NCBI GenBank assembly: GCA_027489195.1
Contig: JAIYAG010000291.1
Location: 1 to 6,268 of the forward strand
Reading direction: 5' to 3'
DNA from: Burkholderiales bacterium
GTDB taxonomy: Bacteria > Pseudomonadota > Gammaproteobacteria > Burkholderiales > Burkholderiaceae_E
Length of the DNA: 6,268 nt
A model generated the notes under the pieces. The model was given only the letters and a program-made list of their open reading frames with translations, ran no database searches and was not told where the DNA came from. Below are positions 1 through 5,254 of the stretch, piece by piece; positions within the stretch are counted from its first letter, which is position 1; the number at the start of each line of letters is the position of its first letter. A program made the translations under genes and the position numbers.

Positions 1-213
1 CAGCGCGCCGATCTCCTCGGCCTTGCCGCGGCCGATGTACAGCTTGGGATCGGGGCGCGGACGGTGGCAGATCACCCGCTCGGCGACCTCGTGGCCGGCG
101 GAGACGGCCAATGCGGCCAGCTCGTCGAGAGAGGCCGGATCGACCCGCTCGCGGCCGAGGGCCACCCGGACGAGGAGGACCGGGGAGCGGGTGTCTTCGG
201 GCGAGGCGTTCAG
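1..213 (-). CDS. hflX: GTPase HflX, N-terminal fragment (gene runs off the window's left edge)
   Basis: Seventy-one codons are visible, about one sixth of a normal HflX. HflX is a ribosome-binding GTPase that splits or rescues stalled 70S ribosomes, notably in heat stress; it acts in the cytoplasm. The fragment holds only the start of the N-terminal HflX-specific domain, not the GTPase domain. Recognisable parts are the first strand PVLLVRVALG (residues 11-20), a helix DPASLDELAALA (26-37), SAGHEVAERV (38-47) and the family signature RPDPKLYIGRGKAEEI (53-68). No ATG, GTG or TTG precedes the first strand in this frame, and the frame stays open through all of hfq. The best start is therefore a CTG at 213-211 that overlaps the hfq TGA as CTGA, with a weak purine-rich stretch (GGAAAG) just before it. 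A GTG at 165 is the fallback, but it would delete the conserved first strand and has no ribosome binding site. Placement directly after hfq matches the hfq-hflX pair of many proteobacteria. Identity is confident; the start is inferred. Confidence 0.88.
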   Translation of the reverse strand, partial: MNASPEDTRSPVLLVRVALGRERVDPASLDELAALAVSAGHEVAERVICHRPRPDPKLYIGRGKAEEIGAL

Positions 214-449
214 CTTTCCGTGCTTTCTTGTTGGAAGTTGACGGCGCGGGCCGGGACGACCGTGGAGATCGCGTGCTTGTAGACCATCTGCGTGACGGTG
301 TTCTTCAGCAGCACCACGTACTGGTCGAACGACTCGATCTGACCCTGCAGCTTGATGCCGTTCACGAGATAGATCGAGACCGGCACGTGATCCTTGCGGA
401 GGAGGTTGAGGAAGGGGTCTTGTAGAAGTTGCCCTTTGTTGTTGCTCAT
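210..449 (-). CDS. hfq: RNA chaperone Hfq
   Basis: Hfq is a hexameric Sm-like protein that pairs small RNAs with target mRNAs in the cytoplasm. The product is 79 residues, the short form usual in Betaproteobacteria, with a tail of only about ten residues after the core (E. coli Hfq is 102). Family landmarks are all present. The N-terminal helix starts near QDPFLNLL (10-17). The distal-face residues Y27, G31, K33 and Q35 lie in the stretch from VSIYLVNG onward. The proximal-face residues Q10, Q43, K58 and H59 are present, the last two in the YKHA motif of Sm2. E. coli F42 corresponds to Y44 here. The rim patch, RRER in E. coli, is R18-K19-D20-H21, so it carries less positive charge. The ATG is preceded by GGAG with a 5-base spacer. 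The gene follows der after 147 bases, probably with some transcription of its own, and its TGA overlaps the proposed hflX start. Identification is essentially certain. Confidence 0.98.
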   Translation of the reverse strand: MSNNKGQLLQDPFLNLLRKDHVPVSIYLVNGIKLQGQIESFDQYVVLLKNTVTQMVYKHAISTVVPARAVNFQQESTES

Positions 450-454
450 TGCAG

Positions 455-458
455 CTCC
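455..458 (-). promoter_or_regulatory. Shine-Dalgarno site of hfq
   Basis: On the minus strand GGAG lies five bases before the hfq ATG (449-447), inside the run CCGGAGCTGCA-ATG. Motif and spacing are typical and fix the hfq start. Confidence 0.8.
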
Positions 459-473
459 GGCTCTGTTCGCTTT

Positions 474-502
474 TGTAATGGGGGCGTGATGCCGGGGTTC
501 AA
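474..502 (-). promoter_or_regulatory. Possible weak sigma-70-type promoter for hfq
   Basis: Read on the minus strand, TTGAAC (502-497) resembles a -35 box. The only AT-rich patch of the der-hfq gap, CATTACAAAA (480-471), follows at about the right distance: 16 bases to CATTAC or 17 to ATTACA. The -10 match is poor (about three of six for CATTAC) and the -35 matches four of six, so this is a guess supported mainly by location. A start here would give a leader of roughly 15 to 25 bases carrying the hfq Shine-Dalgarno site. The -35 box overlaps the 3' arm of the neighbouring stem-loop. hfq could equally depend on read-through from der. Confidence 0.25.
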
Positions 503-525
503 CCCCCGACTGGGGATCGGCCCCG
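493..525 (-). promoter_or_regulatory. Stem-loop between der and hfq, formed only by the minus-strand RNA
   Basis: The 33-base minus-strand segment folds on paper as follows. An outer stem CGGGG/CCCCG has 5 pairs. It is followed by a small internal loop (C against AA), an inner stem CGATCCCC/GGGGGTTG of 8 pairs (two of them G-U), and the loop AGTC. The two G-U pairs become A-C mismatches in the opposite-strand RNA, so the long form is specific to transcripts running from der into hfq. No U-tract follows, so it is not a standard intrinsic terminator. It ends 43 bases before the hfq ATG. It may slow or partly stop transcription, mark an RNA processing point, or shield the hfq 5' end. The structure was read by eye with no energy calculation. 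Confidence 0.5.
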
Positions 526-596
526 TCGACCGACTGTACCGGAAATGCGGGGCGCTTCGCCAGCCGACCCCGGGCGCGGCGCGACGGGCTCCGCCG

Positions 597-2054
597 TCAG
601 CGCGCGTAGGGGTTTGCCGAGGTCCGGAACTCGACCCGCAGCGGCGTGCCCTGCAGCGAGAAGGTGTCGCGGAACCAGCCCTCGAGGTAGCGCCGGTAGC
701 TGTCCGACACCCGGTCGAGTGCGTTGCCGTGGATCACCACGACAGGCGGATTCTGGCCGCCCTGGTGGGCATAGCGCATCTTGGGACGGATCGGTCCGCG
801 TCGGGGCGGCTGCTGGCGCTCGACCGCCTCCTGGAGCGCCCGCGTGAGCCGCGGCGTCGACAGCTTGGCGGTCGCGGCGGCATAGGCCTCGTTGACCGAG
901 CGCATCAGTGCGCCGACGCCCTTGCCCTCGGTCGCAGTGAGGTAATGGGTGCGCGCGAAGCCGAGGAAACCGAGCTTGCGATCGATCTCGAGCTTGAGCC
1001 GCTCGCGCCGGTATTCGTCGGCGAGGTCCCACTTGTTGACGCCCACCACCACGGCACGACCGGCCTCGAGCAGGAAGCCGGCGATGTGCGCGTCCTGGTC
1101 GGCGATGTCCTGCGATGCATCGAGCATCAGCACGCAGACGTGGCTGTCCTCGATCGCCTGAAGGGTCTTGACCACCGAGAACTTCTCGATGACGTCGGTG
1201 ACCTTGCCGCGGCGGCGCACGCCCGCGGTGTCGACCAGCGTGTAGAACCGGCCATTGCGCTCGAAATCGGCCGAGACCGCATCGCGCGTGGTGCCCGGCT
1301 GGTCGAAGGCGATCATCCGCTCCTCGCCGGGCAGCGTGTTGATCAGCGTCGACTTGCCGGCGTTCGGACGGCCCACGACCGCGATCCGCATGCGCTTGGC
1401 GTACGGCTTGGCTTCGACGGCGGCGCCCTCGCCTTCCGGCGCGTCCGCGGCCGCGAGCTCGGCTTCGGTGGGCGGGGGCGGCACCTCGAACTCGGGCGCC
1501 GCCTCGTCGGGCGCCGCGGCCGATGCATCGGCGGCCTCGGGCAGCACGAGCTCGATCAGCTCGCGCACGCCATCGCCATGGGCGGCCGACACGGTGTACG
1601 GCTGGCCGAGCCCGAGCGACCAGAAATCGGCCGCGGCGGTGGCGCTGGGCATGCCTTCGGTCTTGTTGACCGCCAGCACGACCTTGGCCGCGGTGCGGCG
1701 CAGCTCGTTGGCGATGTCACGGTCGCGCGCCGCCATGCCCTCGCGGCCGTCGACGACGAAGATCACCAGGTCGGCCTCGATGACCGCCTGACGGGTCTGG
1801 CGCGCCATCTCGGCCGAGATCCCGGTCTTGGCGACCGGCTCGAAGCCGCCGGTGTCGATGACGATGAAGCGGCGTTCGCCGAGCCGGCCCTGGCCGTAGT
1901 GGCGGTCTCGGGTCAGGCCGGGGATGTCGGCGACGAGCGCGGCTCGACTGCGCGTGAGGCGGTTGAAGAGCGTCGACTTGCCCACGTTGGGGCGGCCGAC
2001 GAGTGCGACGACCGGAGGCGGCCCGCCTTCGCGTCGTTCGTAGAGGTCGTTCAC
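597..2054 (-). CDS. der: Ribosome assembly GTPase Der (EngA)
   Basis: Der is a double-GTPase needed for maturation and stability of the 50S ribosomal subunit. The product is 485 residues (E. coli 490). GTPase domain 1 shows P-loop GRPNVGKST (20-28), G2/G3 around PGLTRD and DTGG (67-70) and G4 NKTE (130-133). A linker rich in Ala, Pro and Glu (about 173-217) leads to domain 2, with P-loop GRPNAGKST (228-236), PGTTRD, DTAG (275-278) and G4 NKWD (340-343). The C-terminal KH-like domain begins near residue 398 and contains RPKMRYAHQGGQNPP and the typical ending near FRTSANPYAR. The chosen start is a GTG (2054-2052) that overlaps the bamB stop as GTGA, with AGGA four bases upstream. No other start codon lies between it and the first P-loop strand, and it leaves about 13 residues ahead of that strand, slightly more than common. 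The longer upstream reading frame to 2456 merely crosses bamB. Translation is likely coupled to bamB. Confidence 0.97.
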   Translation of the reverse strand: MNDLYERREGGPPPVVALVGRPNVGKSTLFNRLTRSRAALVADIPGLTRDRHYGQGRLGERRFIVIDTGGFEPVAKTGISAEMARQTRQAVIEADLVIFVVDGREGMAARDRDIANELRRTAAKVVLAVNKTEGMPSATAAADFWSLGLGQPYTVSAAHGDGVRELIELVLPEAADASAAAPDEAAPEFEVPPPPTEAELAAADAPEGEGAAVEAKPYAKRMRIAVVGRPNAGKSTLINTLPGEERMIAFDQPGTTRDAVSADFERNGRFYTLVDTAGVRRRGKVTDVIEKFSVVKTLQAIEDSHVCVLMLDASQDIADQDAHIAGFLLEAGRAVVVGVNKWDLADEYRRERLKLEIDRKLGFLGFARTHYLTATEGKGVGALMRSVNEAYAAATAKLSTPRLTRALQEAVERQQPPRRGPIRPKMRYAHQGGQNPPVVVIHGNALDRVSDSYRRYLEGWFRDTFSLQGTPLRVEFRTSANPYAR

Positions 2055-3181
2055 GGTGTCCTGAATGCGTAGAGGCCGCCGCCGGAGGTCTGGACCACCA
2101 GCAGGGCGCCGACCGCGGCCGGCGGCGCGACGATCGGCTTGCCGTCGGTGCGGCTGACGGCGGCGAGTGCGCCCTCGGTACGCGACAGCCAGAGCACGTT
2201 GCCTTCGAGGTCGCCGAGCGCGACGACGCTGCCGACGATGAGGGGCGCGGACAGGCGGCGGCGCTGGAAGGCCTTGGCCTGCCAGCCCGGCGCACCGCTC
2301 CGGTCGAAGGCATGCACGACGTCGTCGGCGTCGGGCGCCACCACGCCGCGCGTGTCGACATCGAGGCCCACGGCCGAGGAGAAGTCGCGCAGCCAGACCG
2401 GTCCGCCGCTCGCCAGATCGACGCAGCCGATGCGGCCCTGGTAGGTCGCGGCACACAGCTCGCGACCGATGATCAGCGGCGAGCCGACCACGTCGGCGAT
2501 GCGCTCGAGCTCGGTCGTGCCGCGCGGCTGGGACAGCGGCACGTCCCAGCGCGGCGCGCCGTTCTGCAGCGCCAGCGCGACCAGGCGCCCGCCGGGCATG
2601 CCGACGAAGGCGGCACCCGGAATCATCGCGACGCCGCCGGAGTTGCGCAGCACGAGCGGCGGGTTCTGCCGCTGGAACGCCCAGCGCCGGCGGCCGCTGT
2701 CGGCTTCGAAGGCGAGGACGCGGTTGTCGGTGGTGCGCACCAGCACCACCCCGTCGGCCACCGCCGGCGCGGTGACGACCTCGCCGTTGGCCGGCGCGGT
2801 CCAGCGCGTGCGGCCCTGCTCGTCGAGCGCGACCACCGTCCCGTCGCGGGCGGCGACGACCGTGGTCGCCCCATCGGTGCCGACACCCGCGGTCAGCGGC
2901 TTGCCGACCGACACCCGCCAGACGGGCCGGCCGGTGTCGAGGTTCAGGCGTGCCACCGTGCCGTCCTGCGCCGCGGCCCAGACCGAGTCGCCGATGGCGA
3001 CCGGCGCGAAGCCGATGCCCGAGCGCCCGCCCAGCGAGGCGTTCCAGGCCGGCACGATGCGCACGGCGTTCGACGGCACGGGCAGCGGGTCGGGCGGCGT
3101 GCGGCTCGAGCCGAAGAGCGAGCAGGCGCCCAGCGCTGCGATGGCGGCTCCGGCGATCGCTGCCCGGCGCAGTCGGGACAT
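2051..3181 (-). CDS. bamB: Outer-membrane assembly lipoprotein BamB
   Basis: BamB is a lipoprotein of the BAM complex that binds BamA and helps insert beta-barrel proteins into the outer membrane. The product is 376 residues (E. coli 392). It opens with a lipoprotein signal peptide: MSRLRR, a hydrophobic Ala-rich core, then lipobox LGAC with the lipidated Cys20. Ser at +2 fits outer-membrane sorting. The rest is an eight-bladed PQQ-type beta-propeller. Repeat signatures of the form DG-x-V-x-A-L-x-x-x-x-G-x-x-x-W occur near residues 73, 113, 152, 197, 248 and 286, with weaker ones near 326 and 367. The loop RGTTELERIADVVGSP (220-235) matches the conserved BamA-contact region. The ATG at 3181 lies 7 bases after the yfgM stop. 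The Shine-Dalgarno GGGGGAG (3200-3194) is 12 bases from it but only 6 from an in-frame GTG at 3187, which would add two residues (MPMSRL). An ATG at 3208 would overlap yfgM and spoil the signal peptide. The stop overlaps the der start. Confidence 0.95.
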   Translation of the reverse strand: MSRLRRAAIAGAAIAALGACSLFGSSRTPPDPLPVPSNAVRIVPAWNASLGGRSGIGFAPVAIGDSVWAAAQDGTVARLNLDTGRPVWRVSVGKPLTAGVGTDGATTVVAARDGTVVALDEQGRTRWTAPANGEVVTAPAVADGVVLVRTTDNRVLAFEADSGRRRWAFQRQNPPLVLRNSGGVAMIPGAAFVGMPGGRLVALALQNGAPRWDVPLSQPRGTTELERIADVVGSPLIIGRELCAATYQGRIGCVDLASGGPVWLRDFSSAVGLDVDTRGVVAPDADDVVHAFDRSGAPGWQAKAFQRRRLSAPLIVGSVVALGDLEGNVLWLSRTEGALAAVSRTDGKPIVAPPAAVGALLVVQTSGGGLYAFRTP

Positions 3182-3188
3182 CGGCACG

Positions 3189-3821
3189 TCAGGCTCCCCC
3201 GAGCGCATCGAGCTTCATCTGCACCAGCGGCCGCGTCGCCGCGTTGGCGGCGAGCTTCTCGAGCGCGAGCTTGTAGGCGGCCCGCGCCTCGTCGCGCTTG
3301 CCCTGCGCGACGAGCAGGTCCCCGCGCCGGTCGGCGAAGGCGCCCGCGAACGGTCCGCTCGCGTCGGCGGGCAGCAGCTTGAGCCCCTCGTCGTAGGCCT
3401 TCTCGTCGAGCAGGATCCCGGACAGCCGCAGGCGGGCCAGCGCGACATGCTCGGGATCCTTGGCGTGATCGACCGCCCACTGCAGGGGCGCCTTGGCAGC
3501 CTTGAGATCGCCGGCGTCGTGATACGCCCGCGCGGCGAGCAACGCGCCCATCGAGCCGTACACCGTGCCCGAGTACTTCTCGAACAGCGGTCCCGAGGTC
3601 TGCTTGACCTTGCCGACGTCCTTCTTCTCGACCGCGTCGCGCAGCTGGTCGTAGAGCACCGAGGCCTCGACCGACTGCTTCTGCTGCCACCAGCCCCAGG
3701 CGCGCCAGCCGGCGACCGCGAGCAGCGCGACGGTGAGCAGCGTGAGCAGCAGGTTGCCGTACTTGGCCCAGAACGCCTTGAACGCGTCGAGCTGGTCCTG
3801 TTCCTGGAGATCGTAGGCCAT
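3189..3821 (-). CDS. yfgM: YfgM-like membrane-anchored tetratricopeptide protein
   Basis: The 210-residue product (E. coli YfgM is 206) matches the YfgM/TPR_21 family. YfgM is an inner-membrane protein associated with the SecYEG translocon and the chaperone PpiD, thought to help periplasmic and outer-membrane protein maturation. A short cytoplasmic N-terminus with the family opening DLQEQDQLDAFKAFWAKYG (4-22) precedes one membrane segment, NLLLTLLTVALLAVAGW (23-39). The remainder is helical and periplasmic by family analogy. TPR-like helices are recognisable around YGSMGALLAARAYHDAGDLKAA (88-109), EHVALARLRLSGILLDEKAYDEGL (124-147) and GAFADRRGDLLVAQGKRDEARAAY (160-183). The start is well supported: GGAGGG lies four bases upstream of the ATG. 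The reading frame continues without a stop far into hisS, but that part is only a GC-rich shadow. The gene sits 35 bases after hisS and just before bamB, the usual context. I am sure of the family; the Sec role is inferred from E. coli. Confidence 0.93.
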   Translation of the reverse strand: MAYDLQEQDQLDAFKAFWAKYGNLLLTLLTVALLAVAGWRAWGWWQQKQSVEASVLYDQLRDAVEKKDVGKVKQTSGPLFEKYSGTVYGSMGALLAARAYHDAGDLKAAKAPLQWAVDHAKDPEHVALARLRLSGILLDEKAYDEGLKLLPADASGPFAGAFADRRGDLLVAQGKRDEARAAYKLALEKLAANAATRPLVQMKLDALGGA

Positions 3822-3824
3822 CGG

Positions 3825-3830
3825 CCCTCC
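3825..3830 (-). promoter_or_regulatory. Shine-Dalgarno site of the yfgM-like gene
   Basis: GGAGGG on the minus strand lies just upstream of the ATG at 3821-3819 (ggagggccg-ATG). It is the strongest ribosome binding site in the window. It decides the start against the much longer open frame that enters hisS. Confidence 0.8.
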
Positions 3831-3856
3831 GGCGAGATCGGGGTGGACGGTCGGGC

Positions 3857-5206
3857 TCAGTCGCCGGTGGCGACGAGCGCATCGACCAGATAATCGGGAA
3901 GCCCGTCGAGCGGCACGGACTCCTGCTTGCCGGCGCCGCGCTCGCCGTCGGCGCCGCGCAGCGACTTGACCGTGGCGGTGCGGGCCGCGGCCTCGTCGTC
4001 GCCGATGACGACCGCGAACTCGGCGCCGCTGGCGTCGGCGCGCTTGAACTGCGCCTTGAACGCCCCGCCGCCGGCGTTCAGGACCACGTCGAGGCCGGCG
4101 CTGCGCAGGCCCTCGGCCACCGTGAAGGCGACCGTGCGCGCCGCGTCGCCCTGATGGACGACGTAGACGTCGCAGCTCGGTCCGGACACCGCCTCGCCGC
4201 TCTCGCGCATCAGCTCGAGCAGCCGCTCGACGCCGATCGCGAAACCGCAGGACGGTGCGGCCTTGCCGCCGAGCATCTCGACCAGCGGGTCGTAGCGCCC
4301 GCCCCCGCAGACGGTGCCCTGTGCGCCGAGCCGGTCGGTGACCCACTCGAACACGGTGCGGTTGTAGTAGTCGAGGCCGCGGACCAGCCGCGGATTGATG
4401 CGGAACGGAATGCCGACCGCACGCAGCAGCGACTGCACGCCCTCGAAGTGCTCGCGCGACGCCTCGCCGAGGAAGTCGGCAAGCCTGGGGGCGCCCTCGA
4501 CCAGCGCCTGCATCGCGGGATTCTTGGTGTCGAGGATGCGCAGCGGGTTCGAGTGCAGGCGGCGCTGCGCATCGGCATCGAGCTGCGCCGCGTTCGCCTC
4601 GAAGTAGGCGATCAGCGCCTCGCGGTGGCCGCGCCGCTCCGCCGGGTCACCGATCGAGTTGAGCTCGAGGCGGATGTCCTGCAGGCCGAGGTCGTCCCAC
4701 AGGCGCTGGCACATGGTGATCACCTCGGCATCGATGTCCGGGCCCGCGAACCCGAGCGCCTCGATGCCGATCTGGTGGAACTGCCGGTAGCGGCCGCGCT
4801 GCGGACGCTCGTGACGGAACATCGGCCCGGTGTACCAGAGCCGCTTGGGTCCGTCGTAGAGCAGGTTGTGCTCGATCGCGGCACGCACGACACCGGCCGT
4901 GTTCTCGGGGCGCAGCGTCAGGTGCTCGCCGTTGAGCGCGTCCTCGAAGGAGTACATCTCCTTCTCGACGATGTCGGTGACCTCGCCGATGCCGCGCCGG
5001 AAGAGCGCCGTGTGCTCGACGATCGGCGTGCGGATCTGACGGTACCCGTAGCCGCGCGCCCAGTGCGCGACCACCTGCTCGAGCCGCTCCCAGCGCTCGC
5101 TGTCGCCGGGCAGCAGGTCGTTCATGCCCTTCACGCCGGACAGGCGTTCGGCCTTGCGGGGGGCGGGCACGGCGGACTCGGAGGCGAAGGAGGCTTCGTC
5201 GGACAT
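3857..5206 (-). CDS. hisS: Histidyl-tRNA synthetase
   Basis: HisS is the cytoplasmic class II synthetase that charges tRNA-His. The product is 449 residues (E. coli 424). The catalytic core shows motif 1 around KGMNDLLP (26-33), motif 2 around MFRHERPQRGRYRQFHQ (129-145), the HisRS-specific RGLDYYNRTVFE (276-287) and GGGRYDPLVEMLGG (301-314), and motif 3 GFAIGVERLLEL (321-332). The anticodon-binding domain follows from about residue 345 (DVYVVHQG onward) to the end, with GGGAFKAQFKRAD (379-391) in its usual place. The extra length is mainly a Ser/Ala/Pro-rich lead-in of about 20 residues before LSGVKGMND and an insert of charged residues near 418-428. The ATG at 5206 has no Shine-Dalgarno match upstream. 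In-frame alternatives are the GTG of Val25 and the ATG of Met28, but both would cut into or remove the conserved start of the domain, so 5206 is preferred. The gene follows ispG by 48 bases and precedes yfgM by 35. Identification is certain, the start less so. Confidence 0.97.
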   Translation of the reverse strand: MSDEASFASESAVPAPRKAERLSGVKGMNDLLPGDSERWERLEQVVAHWARGYGYRQIRTPIVEHTALFRRGIGEVTDIVEKEMYSFEDALNGEHLTLRPENTAGVVRAAIEHNLLYDGPKRLWYTGPMFRHERPQRGRYRQFHQIGIEALGFAGPDIDAEVITMCQRLWDDLGLQDIRLELNSIGDPAERRGHREALIAYFEANAAQLDADAQRRLHSNPLRILDTKNPAMQALVEGAPRLADFLGEASREHFEGVQSLLRAVGIPFRINPRLVRGLDYYNRTVFEWVTDRLGAQGTVCGGGRYDPLVEMLGGKAAPSCGFAIGVERLLELMRESGEAVSGPSCDVYVVHQGDAARTVAFTVAEGLRSAGLDVVLNAGGGAFKAQFKRADASGAEFAVVIGDDEAAARTATVKSLRGADGERGAGKQESVPLDGLPDYLVDALVATGD

Positions 5207-5254
5207 TGAGGTTCGGTCGGAACGGGACGGACGGCGCGGACGGGCAGGCGCCGC
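5207..5254 (-). other. ispG-hisS spacer, C-rich and without a ribosome binding site
   Basis: On the minus strand this 48-base spacer is rich in C and poor in A. It contains the direct repeat CCGTCCG twice (in cCCGTCCGcgCCGTCCGtcc) and ends in CGAACCTCA just before the hisS ATG. It shows no GGAG-like motif, no convincing hairpin and no promoter-like boxes. It is presumably a plain transcribed spacer within the operon. Confidence 0.5.

Noticed and set aside
551..561. Small hairpin GGCG-AAG-CGCC after der, considered as a der terminator.
   Set aside because: Only four pairs with a three-base loop and no U-run after it; expected by chance in such GC-rich sequence.
1347..1373. Second Der P-loop reads GRPNAGKST with Ala in place of the more usual Val.
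   Set aside because: A conservative change seen in other Der proteins; the catalytic Lys and Ser/Thr are intact.
1656..1667. Der domain 1 has NKTE in place of the consensus NKxD G4 motif.
   Set aside because: As I recall, Glu at this position is common in Der domain 1 of Betaproteobacteria, so it is not a lesion.
429..2072. A 547-codon open frame on the plus strand opposite der.
   Set aside because: It is antisense to a fully conserved der. Its composition (Arg, Gly, Ala, His, Asp rich) is what the complement of GC-rich codons yields, and it has no recognisable domain or ribosome binding site.
2763..2800. An 11-base direct repeat (GCCGGCGCGGT) 27 bases apart inside bamB.
   Set aside because: It encodes two nearby Thr-Ala-Pro-Ala stretches in the same frame, so it reflects protein sequence and codon bias and is not a DNA element.
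2003..3893. Long plus-strand open frames opposite bamB and yfgM (2003-3382 and 2469-3893).
   Set aside because: Low-complexity shadows of GC-rich genes on the other strand; the bamB and yfgM products account for the region.
3822..4346. The yfgM frame stays open upstream into hisS, suggesting a 385-residue protein.
   Set aside because: The extension is compositionally biased and unlike YfgM. A strong ribosome binding site (GGAGGG) and the conserved family start fix the ATG at 3821.
4154..5209. A 351-codon plus-strand open frame opposite hisS.
   Set aside because: Antisense shadow; hisS motifs are intact throughout on the minus strand.
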